This document shows positions 46,198 to 55,374 of a stretch of 64,000 bases of DNA, in pieces. The notes beneath the pieces are model-generated. The model did not search any database and was not told where the DNA came from. It saw only the letters and a program-made list of their open reading frames with translations. Source of the DNA: Aliivibrio sp. S3MY1 (lineage in GTDB: Bacteria; Pseudomonadota; Gammaproteobacteria; Enterobacterales; Vibrionaceae); contig NZ_JARACO010000017.1 of NCBI RefSeq assembly GCF_028765575.1, forward strand, positions 19,100-83,099. The letters run 5' to 3'. Both the position numbers and the translations under genes were made by a program. Position 1 is the stretch's first letter. The number at the start of each line of letters is the position of its first letter.

Positions 46198-46206
46198 TGT
46201 GGATAA
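46198..46206 (-). promoter_or_regulatory. DnaA box upstream of rpoH
   Basis: A perfect TTATCCACA (minus strand) lies about 90 bases before the rpoH ATG. In E. coli, DnaA boxes in the rpoH promoter region let DnaA repress some rpoH promoters; the position here suggests the same, by inference. Confidence 0.55.
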
Positions 46207-46295
46207 TTTTCCGCCTTTCACTTGCAGTCTGTTTATTTTAAGTACATCATTGCAAGGTTAAGTTAAGTAATACCAAGATATAAATGGGGATTTGA

Positions 46296-47156
46296 ATGTC
46301 GAAAGAGATGTATTCAATGGCAGCCGTTTCACAAGATAGTATTGATAGCTATCTGCGTTCTGTTAATAGTTATCCGATGCTAACAGTGACAGAAGAGCGC
46401 GAACTGGCTGAGCGTTTACACTACAAAGAAGAAATAGAAGCAGCGAAAGAGCTCATTTTATCTCATCTTCGCTTCGTCGTGCATGTTGCTCGTGGTTATT
46501 CTGGTTATGGCTTACCTTTAGCGGATCTTATCCAAGAAGGTAATGTCGGTCTTATGAAAGCAGTAAAACGTTTCAACCCTGAAGTGGGTGTTCGTTTGGT
46601 TTCTTTCGCCGTGCATTGGATTAAAGCTGAAATTCATGAATATGTGTTGAGAAACTGGCGTATTGTGAAAGTGGCAACCACAAAAGCACAGCGTAAGCTG
46701 TTTTTTAACTTAAGAAAGAATAAAAAACGTCTTGGCTGGTTTAATAACGGTGAAGTTGAGGCGGTAGCAAGAGATCTTGGTGTATCTCCTTCTGAAGTGA
46801 GAGAGATGGAATCTCGTCTTGCTGCGCAAGATTCAACGTTTGAAGCGCCAGCAGAAGATGATGACCGTGATATGGCATTTACTGCTCCCGTTTATTACTT
46901 AGAAGATAAGCAATCTGATGTTGCGCATTCTTTAGAAGAAGATAACTGGGAAGATTACACTAATAATCGCTTAGCAAACGCAATAGCTACCTTAGATGAT
47001 CGCAGTCAGCATATTGTGCAATCTCGTTGGTTAGCGGATGAAAAGGTAACCTTGCAAGAATTGGCAGATACTTATGAAGTCTCTGCAGAGCGTATTCGTC
47101 AGCTTGAAAAGAATGCGATGAAAAAGCTAAAAGATGCAGTTGGTGATGTTTTCTAG
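46296..47156 (+). CDS. rpoH: Heat-shock sigma factor RpoH (sigma-32)
   Basis: 286 residues. Sigma-32 directs RNA polymerase to heat-shock promoters. Region 2 is seen near 50-125 ([68 protein letters not shown]). The RpoH box [17 protein letters not shown] near 130-146 separates it from housekeeping sigma factors. Region 4 near 225-280 ([29 protein letters not shown]) ends it. It is preceded by the ftsX terminator, so it has its own promoters. Confidence 0.98.
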   Translation: MSKEMYSMAAVSQDSIDSYLRSVNSYPMLTVTEERELAERLHYKEEIEAAKELILSHLRFVVHVARGYSGYGLPLADLIQEGNVGLMKAVKRFNPEVGVRLVSFAVHWIKAEIHEYVLRNWRIVKVATTKAQRKLFFNLRKNKKRLGWFNNGEVEAVARDLGVSPSEVREMESRLAAQDSTFEAPAEDDDRDMAFTAPVYYLEDKQSDVAHSLEEDNWEDYTNNRLANAIATLDDRSQHIVQSRWLADEKVTLQELADTYEVSAERIRQLEKNAMKKLKDAVGDVF

Positions 47157-47170
47157 TTAAAAAATTAAAA

Positions 47171-47208
47171 AGAAAGGCTGATCTCGAAAGAGGTCAGCCT
47201 TTTTTTTA
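47171..47208 (+). terminator. Rho-independent terminator after rpoH
   Basis: Stem aggctgatct / agaggtcagcct (one mismatch) around a cgaa loop, followed by T8. Confidence 0.9.
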
Positions 47209-47274
47209 TCTGAAAGATTTGATCTCATGGTGATTAATATTTATATGGGTTGATATAATTGAAAAATAGAATCT

Positions 47275-47514
47275 TGTGTATAAGTAGGGAGTTATCTGTT
47301 TAGATCTTCATGATTTAATCTAAAAGCTAGGCAGAATATAGGTTTAATCGTTTATTACTATCCACACCTTAAAAAGGATCGTCACTACATGTAGTGGATC
47401 TATTTTATATAATCTACTTTATCAACGTAATCCACAAGTTTTTCCACAGCCGATTAAAAAACAGACAGCTTTTTTTTGGCGTGAAAATAATGTGGATAAT
47501 AACTTTGTGTATAA
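47275..47514. promoter_or_regulatory. Cluster of DnaA boxes between rpoH and glpE
   Basis: Three perfect TTATNCACA nonamers lie on the minus strand at 47275-47283, 47491-47499 and 47506-47514. Three one-mismatch matches lie on the plus strand at 47358-47366 (CTATCCACA), 47428-47436 (TAATCCACA) and 47440-47448 (TTTTCCACA). The cluster sits after the rpoH terminator in a 390-base gene-free region. It may titrate or reactivate DnaA (datA- or DARS-like), or control glpE; which of these cannot be told by eye. Confidence 0.6.
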
Positions 47515-47596
47515 CTTTGTTTAACCCTTACATACTCTGTGTTTTTCTTGTGATTAATCCAGAGTACAATGAAGAAAAATAGAGAGAAAAGTCAAA

Positions 47597-47920
47597 ATGG
47601 AACAGTTTCAACATATCTCAGTAGTAGGTGCTCAAGAAAAACTACAAAATAAAGATCTTAATGCAGTGATCGTTGATACTCGAGATCCCCAATCCTTTTC
47701 ACGTGGTCATGTGACTGATGCATTTCATTTAACCAATGACACCATTGTTGAATTAATGAATACCGTTGATTTTGAACAACCTGTATTAGTGATGTGTTAT
47801 CACGGACATAGCAGCCAAGGCGCTGCCCAATACTTAATTAATCAAGGTTATGATGAGGTTTATAGTGTTGATGGCGGCTTTGAAGGTTGGCATAAAGCAG
47901 GGTTACCAGTGGAGAAGTAA
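47597..47920 (+). CDS. glpE: Thiosulfate sulfurtransferase GlpE
   Basis: 107 residues, a single rhodanese domain. The active-site loop is [16 protein letters not shown] near residues 62-77, with the persulfide Cys followed by YHGHS exactly as in GlpE. It transfers sulfur from thiosulfate to cyanide or thioredoxin in vitro; its physiological role is not settled. ATG with AGAGAAAAG upstream. It is six bases from glpG, the same pair as in E. coli, though glpR does not follow here. Confidence 0.96.
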   Translation: MEQFQHISVVGAQEKLQNKDLNAVIVDTRDPQSFSRGHVTDAFHLTNDTIVELMNTVDFEQPVLVMCYHGHSSQGAAQYLINQGYDEVYSVDGGFEGWHKAGLPVEK

Positions 47921-47926
47921 AATTAT

Positions 47927-48766
47927 ATGCAGAGATTAATCGCATTATCTAACCCAAGAGCTGGGCAAGCTTTTATTGATTACATGGCATCGCGCCAAAT
48001 AGATATTCGAATGATGCCAGAGGGGGATGGGCAGTTTGCTCTGTGGGTTGTCTCTGATGATGCTTATTTATTGGAGGTTGAGTCAGAGTTACAGGCCTTT
48101 TTAAATAACTCTACTGATACAAAATATCAATCAGCATCATGGGATATGGCAGATACGCGTACGGCGAAGTTTACCTATGGTTCGCCCGACCTTATGAAAA
48201 TGATTAAAGCAAAAGCAGGGTTCTTTACTTTATTTATCATGGTGGTGTGTATTGTTATTTTTGCATTGCAGCAATTAGGTTGGAATAACTCGATTTTTCA
48301 AGCGTTACACTTTCCCGCAAGCCAAGAGCAGAGTGTGGAAATGTGGCGTTGGTTCTCTCATGCACTGCTTCATTTCTCTGCTATGCACATCACCTTTAAT
48401 TTATTGTGGTGGTGGCAATTGGGAGGGGATATTGAATTGCGTCTAGGCCGAACGAAGTTGGTTCAACTATTTTTATTCTCAGCGTTGTTTTCCGGCTTGG
48501 GGCAGTATTGGATTGAAGGGGCAAATTTTGGTGGTTTGTCTGGCGTAGTATATGCGCTACTGGGATATTCTTGGTTTATTGGGTGGCTAGCTCCAGAGAG
48601 AGGAATATCTGTATCTAAACCGATTGTCGGCTTTATGTTGGCATGGATAGTATTAGGTTATGCTCAACCTTTTATGGCGATAGCCAATACTGCGCATTTA
48701 GCGGGTTTAGTCACAGGTTGTGTTATTGCGGCAATAGACAGTAAGCTGAAAAATACGTTGAAATAG
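47927..48766 (+). CDS. glpG: Rhomboid intramembrane serine protease GlpG
   Basis: 279 residues. A cytoplasmic N-terminal domain (about 1-85) precedes six membrane helices. The catalytic Ser lies in GGLSGVVYALLGY near residue 205 and the catalytic His in TAHLAGLVTGC near 258. The HITFNLLWWWQLGG stretch near 150 is also family typical. It cleaves transmembrane substrates in the inner membrane. It is cotranscribed with glpE and has a strong terminator after it. Confidence 0.97.
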   Translation: MQRLIALSNPRAGQAFIDYMASRQIDIRMMPEGDGQFALWVVSDDAYLLEVESELQAFLNNSTDTKYQSASWDMADTRTAKFTYGSPDLMKMIKAKAGFFTLFIMVVCIVIFALQQLGWNNSIFQALHFPASQEQSVEMWRWFSHALLHFSAMHITFNLLWWWQLGGDIELRLGRTKLVQLFLFSALFSGLGQYWIEGANFGGLSGVVYALLGYSWFIGWLAPERGISVSKPIVGFMLAWIVLGYAQPFMAIANTAHLAGLVTGCVIAAIDSKLKNTLK

Positions 48767-48774
48767 AGATCATA

Positions 48775-48815
48775 AAAAATGAGCAAGACAGTAGATGTCT
48801 TGCTCATTTTTATTT
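48775..48815 (+). terminator. Rho-independent terminator after glpG
   Basis: Stem aaaatgagcaagaca / tgtcttgctcatttt with a five-base loop, then T-rich sequence. Confidence 0.9.
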
Positions 48816-48875
48816 CTATTAAATTTAATACCAATGCCATTAATTATCTGATCATTGTTACTGGTTAAATCACTA

Positions 48876-49286
48876 TTACTGATAGATGTATTTAGTGAAG
48901 AGTAAATCTACCGCGAGTGTTTTCCCTGTTTCAGCGAGTAAGAGTTCATTGATTGCTGTTAAGCACTCTTTTCTAATCTCTTCTCTACCTGCGAGAGATT
49001 TAATTCTCTGTTCAGGCTGTTGGCCTAGCACTTCTACTAATGCATTTCTAATCTGTGGATTGTGGTGTTCTAAGTTAGGCAATTCACGATTATCGGCCAC
49101 TAAAATATCAACACGGATTTGAATGTACCCGAGTCTCTTTCCTGCGGAAACAAAGTTTGTTGTTAAGTCTGGAGCTAAAGTAAAGTATCCCATTTGAGGG
49201 TTACCTTCTTCTTCAGCAAAAACAGTAGGGGCAAAAAGTTGGCTAATAATTAGCAGTAACCCTACAAATAGTGATTTCTTTGTCAT
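48876..49286 (-). CDS. Exported FliL-like protein
   Basis: 136 residues. A signal peptide (KKSLFVGLLLIISQLFAPTVFA) precedes a domain resembling flagellar FliL: YFTLAPDLTTNFVSAGKRLGYIQIRVDILV, HNPQIRNALVEVLG and a C-terminal LLFTKYIYQ. True FliL proteins are membrane anchored and encoded among flagellar genes; this one appears secreted to the periplasm (or cleaved) and lies alone between glpG and ubiC. Family members of this kind in vibrios are of uncertain role. It is divergent from ubiC. Confidence 0.85.
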   Translation of the reverse strand: MTKKSLFVGLLLIISQLFAPTVFAEEEGNPQMGYFTLAPDLTTNFVSAGKRLGYIQIRVDILVADNRELPNLEHHNPQIRNALVEVLGQQPEQRIKSLAGREEIRKECLTAINELLLAETGKTLAVDLLFTKYIYQ

Positions 49287-49407
49287 TTTCTAATCCATTC
49301 GTCAGTCAATTTATTTTATTACTTGTTACAATAGTCGGCAGTTGTGAGAAAAAATTAACCATTATCTCTCAATATAACCGATATATGTGAGAGATGTTAT
49401 AGAGAAT

Positions 49408-49947
49408 ATGTCAGATATCAATTCTTGGTGTGCCTCAGTACTTAAAAAAGTGCAGTGGCAAGAGGCCGATACCTTCAAGTGTCATAATGAATGGGAGCAA
49501 TATTGGTTGCTCGGACTAGATTCATTATCACGCCGTTTAGAGCAACATTGCCAAGTGTTGTCTGTATCGGTTTTAGATAATACCCATGTTAATCCAAGTG
49601 CATTAACTGAAGAAGAAATAGCGCTTCTTAGCGGAGAAGTGTGCTTGCGTCGGAAAGTAATATTAAAAGGAGATCAAGTATCATGGATCTATGGTCGTAC
49701 TTTGATCCCATTGTCATCACTTCAAGATCAACCACACGACTTAACGTGTCAAGGCCATGTCCCATTAGGCATTACAGTCTTTAGTGCTCAGAGTGCACAT
49801 AGAGATAAGCTACAAGTTGCAAAAGTCATGACAGAGAAAGGAGAGTTATTTGCTCGTCGCTCTCGTTTATGGATGAATGAAAAACCAATGTTGGTTGCGG
49901 AATTATTTTTACCAAACGCGCCTATTTACTCAAAGGAAATAGATTAA
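49408..49947 (+). CDS. ubiC: Chorismate lyase
   Basis: About 179 residues from the ATG at 49408; a GTG at 49387 would add seven residues. UbiC converts chorismate to 4-hydroxybenzoate and pyruvate, the first step of ubiquinone synthesis. Family features: [23 protein letters not shown] near residues 80-103 and [20 protein letters not shown] near 150, including the conserved Arg residues and the product-binding Glu. It overlaps ubiA by one base. Confidence 0.95.
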   Translation: MSDINSWCASVLKKVQWQEADTFKCHNEWEQYWLLGLDSLSRRLEQHCQVLSVSVLDNTHVNPSALTEEEIALLSGEVCLRRKVILKGDQVSWIYGRTLIPLSSLQDQPHDLTCQGHVPLGITVFSAQSAHRDKLQVAKVMTEKGELFARRSRLWMNEKPMLVAELFLPNAPIYSKEID

Positions 49948-50804
49948 TGACCAAGTCAAAAGCACTGGCGTTTTGGCAATTAACTCGCATGAACCGCCCT
50001 ATTGGTTCTTTATTGCTTTTATGGCCAACATTGTGGGCTTTGTTTTTAGCTGCGGATGGATTACCTGATTGGCATGTACTAATTGTATTTGTACTCGGTG
50101 TTGTATTTATGCGTTCTGCGGGGTGTGTGATTAACGATTTTGCTGATCGTAAAGTCGATGGTCATGTGAAGCGTACCGCTAATCGTCCGTTACCTTCAGG
50201 ACTGGTTTCTTCTAAAGAAGCCCTTACGTTATTTGCGGTTTTGGTGGTGTGTTCATTTTTATTAGTGTTAACCATGAATACGTTAACGATCATGCTATCG
50301 GGAATAGGGATAGTACTTGCTGTTGCTTATCCATTTATGAAACGTGTCACCTATTTACCTCAATTTGTACTAGGTTTAGCATTTAGTTGGGCTATCCCAA
50401 TGGCGTATGCGGCAGAATCAAATCAAGTGCCATCAGAAGCGTGGTTATTGTTTGTGATTAACGCGTTATGGACAATTGCCTATGATACGCAATATGCCAT
50501 GGTAGATAGAGATGATGATTTAAAGATTGGCATTAAATCAACGGCGATTTTGTTTGGTCGTTTCGATAAACTCATCATAGGCCTATTGCAATTAAGTGTA
50601 CTGGCGTTATTGATTATTCTTGGTTCTCAGTTAGTACTTTCGAGTGTGTACTATTGGGGAGTGTTAGCGGCGGCAGGATTTTTTGTTTATCAGCAATGGT
50701 TGATTAAAGGCCGCGAAAGAGAGGCGTGCTTTAAAGCGTTTCTAAACAATAATTATGTGGGTGGTTTGGTGTTTATTGCGATTAGCATGAGCGTGTTAAT
50801 TTAA
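49947..50804 (+). CDS. ubiA: 4-hydroxybenzoate octaprenyltransferase
   Basis: 285 residues. It prenylates 4-hydroxybenzoate in the inner membrane, the second step of ubiquinone synthesis. The two Asp-rich Mg-pyrophosphate sites are seen: [23 protein letters not shown] near residues 65-87 and [20 protein letters not shown] near 185-205. About eight or nine hydrophobic segments occur. The ATG overlaps the ubiC stop, so the pair forms an operon ended by a terminator shared with plsB. Confidence 0.97.
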   Translation: MTKSKALAFWQLTRMNRPIGSLLLLWPTLWALFLAADGLPDWHVLIVFVLGVVFMRSAGCVINDFADRKVDGHVKRTANRPLPSGLVSSKEALTLFAVLVVCSFLLVLTMNTLTIMLSGIGIVLAVAYPFMKRVTYLPQFVLGLAFSWAIPMAYAAESNQVPSEAWLLFVINALWTIAYDTQYAMVDRDDDLKIGIKSTAILFGRFDKLIIGLLQLSVLALLIILGSQLVLSSVYYWGVLAAAGFFVYQQWLIKGREREACFKAFLNNNYVGGLVFIAISMSVLI

Positions 50805-50825
50805 GCTTTCGACTTACTGATAAAA

Positions 50826-50877
50826 GAAAAGCCAGTATGATACTTTCAATAAGAAATCTCATACTGGCTTTTTTTGT
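50826..50877. terminator. Bidirectional terminator between ubiA and plsB
   Basis: Stem gccagtatga / tcatactggc at 50831-50840 and 50859-50868, A-rich on the left and T8 on the right. Confidence 0.88.
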
Positions 50878-50890
50878 ACCTTAAAGAAAA

Positions 50891-53314
50891 TTAATCTTCT
50901 TTGTTCATTACCGCTTGGATAGTGAGTTTTATCTCTGGTGTTAATAGTTTTGAGATGTCATGAGCAAAAGGCGAAACTTTCTCAAGTACGGCATTACCAT
51001 CGCTGTCTAGATAACCTTCCGTTTTTAAGCTATTAAACAAGATACCAAAAACCCCTTTATCAAAGAACTCAGGTGCATTAATACCATGTAGACGGCTGAG
51101 ACGTTGAGCCATGATCTGGCTTTGCTCTTCTAGCTCGCTCTTATCTAATTCAGGTGACGCTTGCAGGTGCGTAAGAGCAATTGCATAGCGTTGCAGTGTT
51201 TCTGAAATAGTGTGAGCCAATAGATGAAGTTTACGAATATTGGTCGAGTTAAGCTGTAAAAGTCCATTTTCTAGTACGATTAATTTTTGACGAACCAATT
51301 CATCAATATGTTGATTTACCACATCGTCTAATCCATCTTCTTCATAATGCAAAAATAATTCAGCTTTAAGGAATGGATAGATTTGTTGAATTTGCTGCTG
51401 GATATCATCCACAGAAATAGAACGATGCTGAACCACTAATTTTGCAATCAATGAAGGCAGTGCAAATAGATGGATAATGTTATTGCGATAGTATGTCATT
51501 AGAATCGATTGGTTTCTGTCTAATGACACGATTTCACCAAGCGTATCTTTCTCAATAACAAATTTATCGAGTGCAATAGCGTGATCCAATAACTCTTCAG
51601 CGCTGTCTGTTGGGACTGTTGCTGTATCAGAATAAGGGATATTTCGCAGTAACTGTAAGTAACAATCCAGTTGTTCAGTCAGATCCTCCTTACTTAACGC
51701 ACGCTGACGAGCAGCAAGTAAAGCCGTTGCACATAATGTTAAGGCGTTCGCTGCTGCCGCATCATTAATGTGCGTCATCATTTTATTGGCAATACCATTA
51801 ACCACAGGGACCATCCATTCTGGTCTTTGTGGCTCAATAGGGTTAATTGACTCAGACCAATTTGGCGCATGTTCATTTAAGTAATGGTTTAATGAAATGG
51901 GCTCACCAAAGTTGACATAACCCTTACCAAAGTTACGCAATTTACGAAGTGTGCGTAACACTTGTCCTGCGTTTTCTTTCTCTTTGCGCTTGCCTTGTAG
52001 CTCTTTAGCGTACGTCGTTACCTCCATTACGTGTTCATAGCCAATGTAAACAGGGACTAGCGTAACTGGACGATTTAGACCACGTAGCATTGCTTGTACT
52101 GTCATCGCTAGCATTCCGGTTTTAGCTTCCAGTAAGCGACCAGTACGTGAACGTCCACCTTCACTGAAATACTCCACAGAATAACCTTTAGCAAAAAGCT
52201 CAGCTAAATATTCACGGAAAATAGTCGAGTAAAGACGATTACCTTTAAAGCTACGACGAATAAAGAAAGCTCCGCCCCGACGGAAGATAGGACCCGCAGG
52301 GAAGAAGTTTAAGTTAATACCTGCCGCAATATGTGGTGGTACCAACCCTTCATGATAAAGAACATAAGAAAGTAATAAGTAATCCATGTGACTACGATGG
52401 CAAGGAACGTAAACAATCTCGTGGCCTTCTTGTGCTAATTTGCGCACCGTCGCCGCATTATTGATGTTTAACCCTTGGTATAAACGGTTCCATAACCATT
52501 TAAGCAGGCGATTACCGTTTTTAATTAATGAGTAAGAGAAGTTGGTTGCGATTTCTTCCATGATACACATGGCTTCTTTACGCACTTTTTCTACCTCTAC
52601 ATTTCGTATTTTTGCTTCTTCTAAAATCACCTTCTCTATCGCTTGAGATTTTAATAAGCGATTAAAGAGTGCTTGGCGGTTAGGTAGATTAGGTCCTGAT
52701 GCCGCTAGCTTTTGGCGAGAGAAGTGAATTTTAGCAACGCGAGCTAATTTATGGGCAATCGCTTCATCTGCACCGTGGTTATCTGCCATGTAACGTAAAG
52801 AAACAACAGGGCTGATACGCACGGTTGAGTCACGACCTGCTTTAATCAGCGTGATGAATTTTTGAGGTGCGTTAAGTGGCATTAAGTGAGGATTACTTGT
52901 TCCTTCTTTACCTGGTCTTCTTCCCCATAGAATAGACGTCGGAATTAATTGAAAGTCCGCACTTGGATTGTTTGCGTGATATTTCAGAACCACTTTAAAT
53001 AAATCTAAAGATTCTTGTGGGAGATCATCATCAGTCTCAAATATTTTTGGACCAACAGAGGTGAATACATAGCGTGGGTATTCTATACCATCCATTTCAA
53101 GTGGAGAAAGTGGATCGGGTAGCCCTAATTCTAATGCGCTTTTTTGTAGCGTTAGTAAATCTACATGCGAGCGAAATGGCAGTGCATAAATGATTGGTCG
53201 CTCAAGATCGATCTTAAGATCTTCAATTGGATTCGACGGAATCGAGCTACTCTTCACCATTACCGATAGTGGTAATTTTAGCAAAGAATGATAAATAGTT
53301 TGTCCTGTAGACAT
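50891..53314 (-). CDS. plsB: Glycerol-3-phosphate 1-O-acyltransferase
   Basis: 807 residues, the usual PlsB size. It acylates glycerol 3-phosphate at the inner membrane, starting phospholipid synthesis. The acyltransferase blocks are clear: block [16 protein letters not shown] near 303 (HX4D), block [18 protein letters not shown] near 350, block [22 protein letters not shown] near 383, and block [16 protein letters not shown] near 416. The gene is back-to-back with lexA (divergent), the conserved vibrio and enteric arrangement. Confidence 0.97.
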   Translation of the reverse strand: MSTGQTIYHSLLKLPLSVMVKSSSIPSNPIEDLKIDLERPIIYALPFRSHVDLLTLQKSALELGLPDPLSPLEMDGIEYPRYVFTSVGPKIFETDDDLPQESLDLFKVVLKYHANNPSADFQLIPTSILWGRRPGKEGTSNPHLMPLNAPQKFITLIKAGRDSTVRISPVVSLRYMADNHGADEAIAHKLARVAKIHFSRQKLAASGPNLPNRQALFNRLLKSQAIEKVILEEAKIRNVEVEKVRKEAMCIMEEIATNFSYSLIKNGNRLLKWLWNRLYQGLNINNAATVRKLAQEGHEIVYVPCHRSHMDYLLLSYVLYHEGLVPPHIAAGINLNFFPAGPIFRRGGAFFIRRSFKGNRLYSTIFREYLAELFAKGYSVEYFSEGGRSRTGRLLEAKTGMLAMTVQAMLRGLNRPVTLVPVYIGYEHVMEVTTYAKELQGKRKEKENAGQVLRTLRKLRNFGKGYVNFGEPISLNHYLNEHAPNWSESINPIEPQRPEWMVPVVNGIANKMMTHINDAAAANALTLCATALLAARQRALSKEDLTEQLDCYLQLLRNIPYSDTATVPTDSAEELLDHAIALDKFVIEKDTLGEIVSLDRNQSILMTYYRNNIIHLFALPSLIAKLVVQHRSISVDDIQQQIQQIYPFLKAELFLHYEEDGLDDVVNQHIDELVRQKLIVLENGLLQLNSTNIRKLHLLAHTISETLQRYAIALTHLQASPELDKSELEEQSQIMAQRLSRLHGINAPEFFDKGVFGILFNSLKTEGYLDSDGNAVLEKVSPFAHDISKLLTPEIKLTIQAVMNKED

Positions 53315-53512
53315 AATGACAATAACGCCTTAGTTATGTACCGAGCAGTCGGTTATATATAGATGCTTACAATTTGTTGGCAAGAATAGCAGAACTGGTC
53401 AAACCTTTTAATAGAAATGAACACATAATCCCCAATAGTACGACTAATATGACAGAAAATAGGCTCAGTTTGTCTTATTTTTAATCAGTAGGTCTTTCAA
53501 AGCATAGCACAG

Positions 53513-53528
53513 CTGTATATACTCACAG
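53513..53528 (+). promoter_or_regulatory. LexA (SOS) box 1
   Basis: CTGTATATACTCACAG fits CTGT-N8-ACAG exactly. It lies about 28 bases before the lexA ATG, in the autoregulatory position. Confidence 0.92.
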
Positions 53529-53532
53529 TTAA

Positions 53533-53548
53533 CTGTATAAACAAACAG
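53533..53548 (+). promoter_or_regulatory. LexA (SOS) box 2
   Basis: CTGTATAAACAAACAG is a second exact CTGT-N8-ACAG match, 20 bases after the first and just before the ribosome site of lexA. Confidence 0.92.
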
Positions 53549-53555
53549 GTGAGTT

Positions 53556-54176
53556 ATGAAGCCACTAACGGCAAGACAGCAAGAAGTCTTTGAGCTAATC
53601 AAAGCAAAAATTGATGATACTGGCATGCCACCAACACGTGCAGAGATTGCTCGTGAGTTGGGGTTTCGTTCTGCGAATGCCGCCGAAGAGCATTTAAAAG
53701 CACTTGCTCGTAAACAGGTTATTGAGATTATTCCAGGAGCCTCTCGAGGTATCCGTATTCTTTTACAAGAAGCTGAAAACGAAGATCTTGGTGTTCCTTT
53801 GATTGGTCAAGTTGCAGCAGGAGAGCCGATTCTTGCTCAAGAACATGTAGAGAGTCATTATCAAGTTGATCCTGGTATGTTTAAGCCACAAGCCGATTTC
53901 TTATTGCGAGTGAATGGTGAAAGCATGAAAAACATTGGGATTATGGATGGTGATTTATTAGCTGTCCATAAAACTCAAGATGTTCGTGATGGACAAGTAG
54001 TTGTCGCACGAGTAGATGATGATGTCACTGTTAAGCGTTTGGAGCGTAAAGGGTCTATGGTTTTTCTTCATGCTGAAAATGAAGAATTTGCTCCAATTGA
54101 AGTAGATTTAACATCACAAAGCTTAAGCATTGAAGGTCTTGCTGTTGGCGTTATCCGCAGCACAACTTGGATGTAA
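53556..54176 (+). CDS. lexA: LexA repressor
   Basis: 206 residues. LexA represses SOS genes and cleaves itself when RecA filaments form. The N-terminal winged helix (about 1-65) contains [26 protein letters not shown]. The cleavage site AG lies in QVAAGEP near residues 90-91, the active Ser in NGESMKN near 125 and the Lys in VTVKRLER near 162. Two LexA boxes directly upstream show autoregulation. Confidence 0.98.
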   Translation: MKPLTARQQEVFELIKAKIDDTGMPPTRAEIARELGFRSANAAEEHLKALARKQVIEIIPGASRGIRILLQEAENEDLGVPLIGQVAAGEPILAQEHVESHYQVDPGMFKPQADFLLRVNGESMKNIGIMDGDLLAVHKTQDVRDGQVVVARVDDDVTVKRLERKGSMVFLHAENEEFAPIEVDLTSQSLSIEGLAVGVIRSTTWM

Positions 54177-54273
54177 TACTTACGCATAATTAATATTCAT
54201 TCAGATAACCTTATTGATGGGTATTATTAAATTGTCATTATCGCTTGTTTTTCTTAAATAGAACTTTACAAGT

Positions 54274-54292
54274 GGTAATGATAGTTATTATC
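54274..54292 (+). promoter_or_regulatory. Probable Fur box
   Basis: GGTAATGATAGTTATTATC agrees at 16 of 19 positions with the Fur consensus (inverted repeat of GATAATG-type half sites). It lies 28 bases before the methyltransferase start, so it would overlap the promoter; iron-dependent repression is inferred. Confidence 0.7.
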
Positions 54293-54319
54293 ATCTAGTT
54301 TCTTTCATAGGAGATGATA

Positions 54320-55114
54320 ATGACACAGCTCGGCCATAAAATTCCTTCTCGCCTACTGCAACCTCTTTGGTTGAGAAGCCGTGAAAGTATGATCGATAAT
54401 GGATTAATTTATGATCCTATTGCAGCTGCTGCATGTCGACATTGTCACCTTTCTTCTGAATGTCTCTCTGGAGATATCGATCAAAAGCAATTACTTCATG
54501 CCACTCTTACTGTTCAGTGTGACCAACAGGTTTCTCTATTTCTAAAATCTAATCCATCGGGTTGGGTTGTGAATGTCGGGGCGGGATTAGACACTCGTTT
54601 TTATCGATTAGATAATGGTCGCTGTCATTGGCTTGAGCTCGATATCAATGAAACTCTTCTCTGGCGACAAAAGCTGTTTCATACCAATGAGCGGTATTAT
54701 TTACGTTGCGGCTCCGCAACAGAAGAGAGTTGGGTAGATAACCTTCCTGTGCCACACGACGTACCTGTTATGATTGTCTGTGAGCATGCATTATTAGAAT
54801 GTAATGAAAGACAGTTAGCTAAATTTGTTCAGTTATTAGGTCGTCGTTTTCGTCATGCAGAGGCGTTGTTTGTGGTGGCAGGTGATCGCTGTAATACCAT
54901 GATAGGAAAAAAGCTCGGCAGTATTGAATATCAGCATGGTTTATATCAACCAAAGCAATATTTTATGGGTTGGCTACCATGGATAGATAAATTATCTGTG
55001 ACATCGCCTCTTGAGCATAACTGTACACGGTGGAAGGCATGGCAACGCTGGTTGTCTAAATTTCCATTGTTTAAGCACAGAGTAACGCCATTGCTAATCC
55101 ATATGAATTGGTAA
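54320..55114 (+). CDS. SAM-dependent methyltransferase, LCMT/PPM-like family
   Basis: 264 residues from the ATG at 54320, which has AGGAG six bases upstream; an ATG at 54314 touches that site and is less likely. The SAM-binding stretch WVVNVGAGLDTRFYRLDNG near residues 83-101 with the Asp-Thr-Arg and following LELDINET is typical of the leucine carboxyl methyltransferase (PPM) superfamily, whose bacterial members methylate carboxyl or hydroxyl groups on small molecules. A Cys cluster in CRHCHLSSEC near residues 36-45 is notable. The target is unknown. A Fur box upstream suggests iron control. Confidence 0.8.
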   Translation: MTQLGHKIPSRLLQPLWLRSRESMIDNGLIYDPIAAAACRHCHLSSECLSGDIDQKQLLHATLTVQCDQQVSLFLKSNPSGWVVNVGAGLDTRFYRLDNGRCHWLELDINETLLWRQKLFHTNERYYLRCGSATEESWVDNLPVPHDVPVMIVCEHALLECNERQLAKFVQLLGRRFRHAEALFVVAGDRCNTMIGKKLGSIEYQHGLYQPKQYFMGWLPWIDKLSVTSPLEHNCTRWKAWQRWLSKFPLFKHRVTPLLIHMNW

Positions 55115-55304
55115 TGATACCGTAAGTAACTTGAGCTAAGCCAAAGGTTTCGGATTGAAAGAAAGTAATAATACGATTACTTTTCAATCTTGATATCAAC
55201 TGATGCTACTGTAATAGGTCATTTATTTCTGTGATCTTTTCTATCTAATGGAAGAGGCAATTTTCCTATTATAGGCCAAATACTTTATTGTATTGATAGT
55301 TAAA

Positions 55305-55340
55305 GTAAAAAGGGATTAAGTCATGCTTAATCCCTTTTGT
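55305..55340. terminator. Bidirectional terminator downstream of sthA
   Basis: Stem aaaagggattaag / cttaatccctttt with a five-base loop. On the minus strand it ends sthA; on the plus strand it could end the methyltransferase transcript. Confidence 0.88.
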
Positions 55341-55374
55341 TATCTGCTGATGTATATAGCTCGTTTTTTTTGAT

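Noticed and set aside
47420..47432. Possible IHF site within the DnaA-box cluster
   Set aside because: TATCAA is present but the TTR part of the consensus is missing at the required spacing.
47394..47582. A 62-codon open frame upstream of glpE
   Set aside because: GTG start, no ribosome site, and the frame runs through the DnaA-box cluster; the hydrophobic product looks like translated AT-rich DNA.
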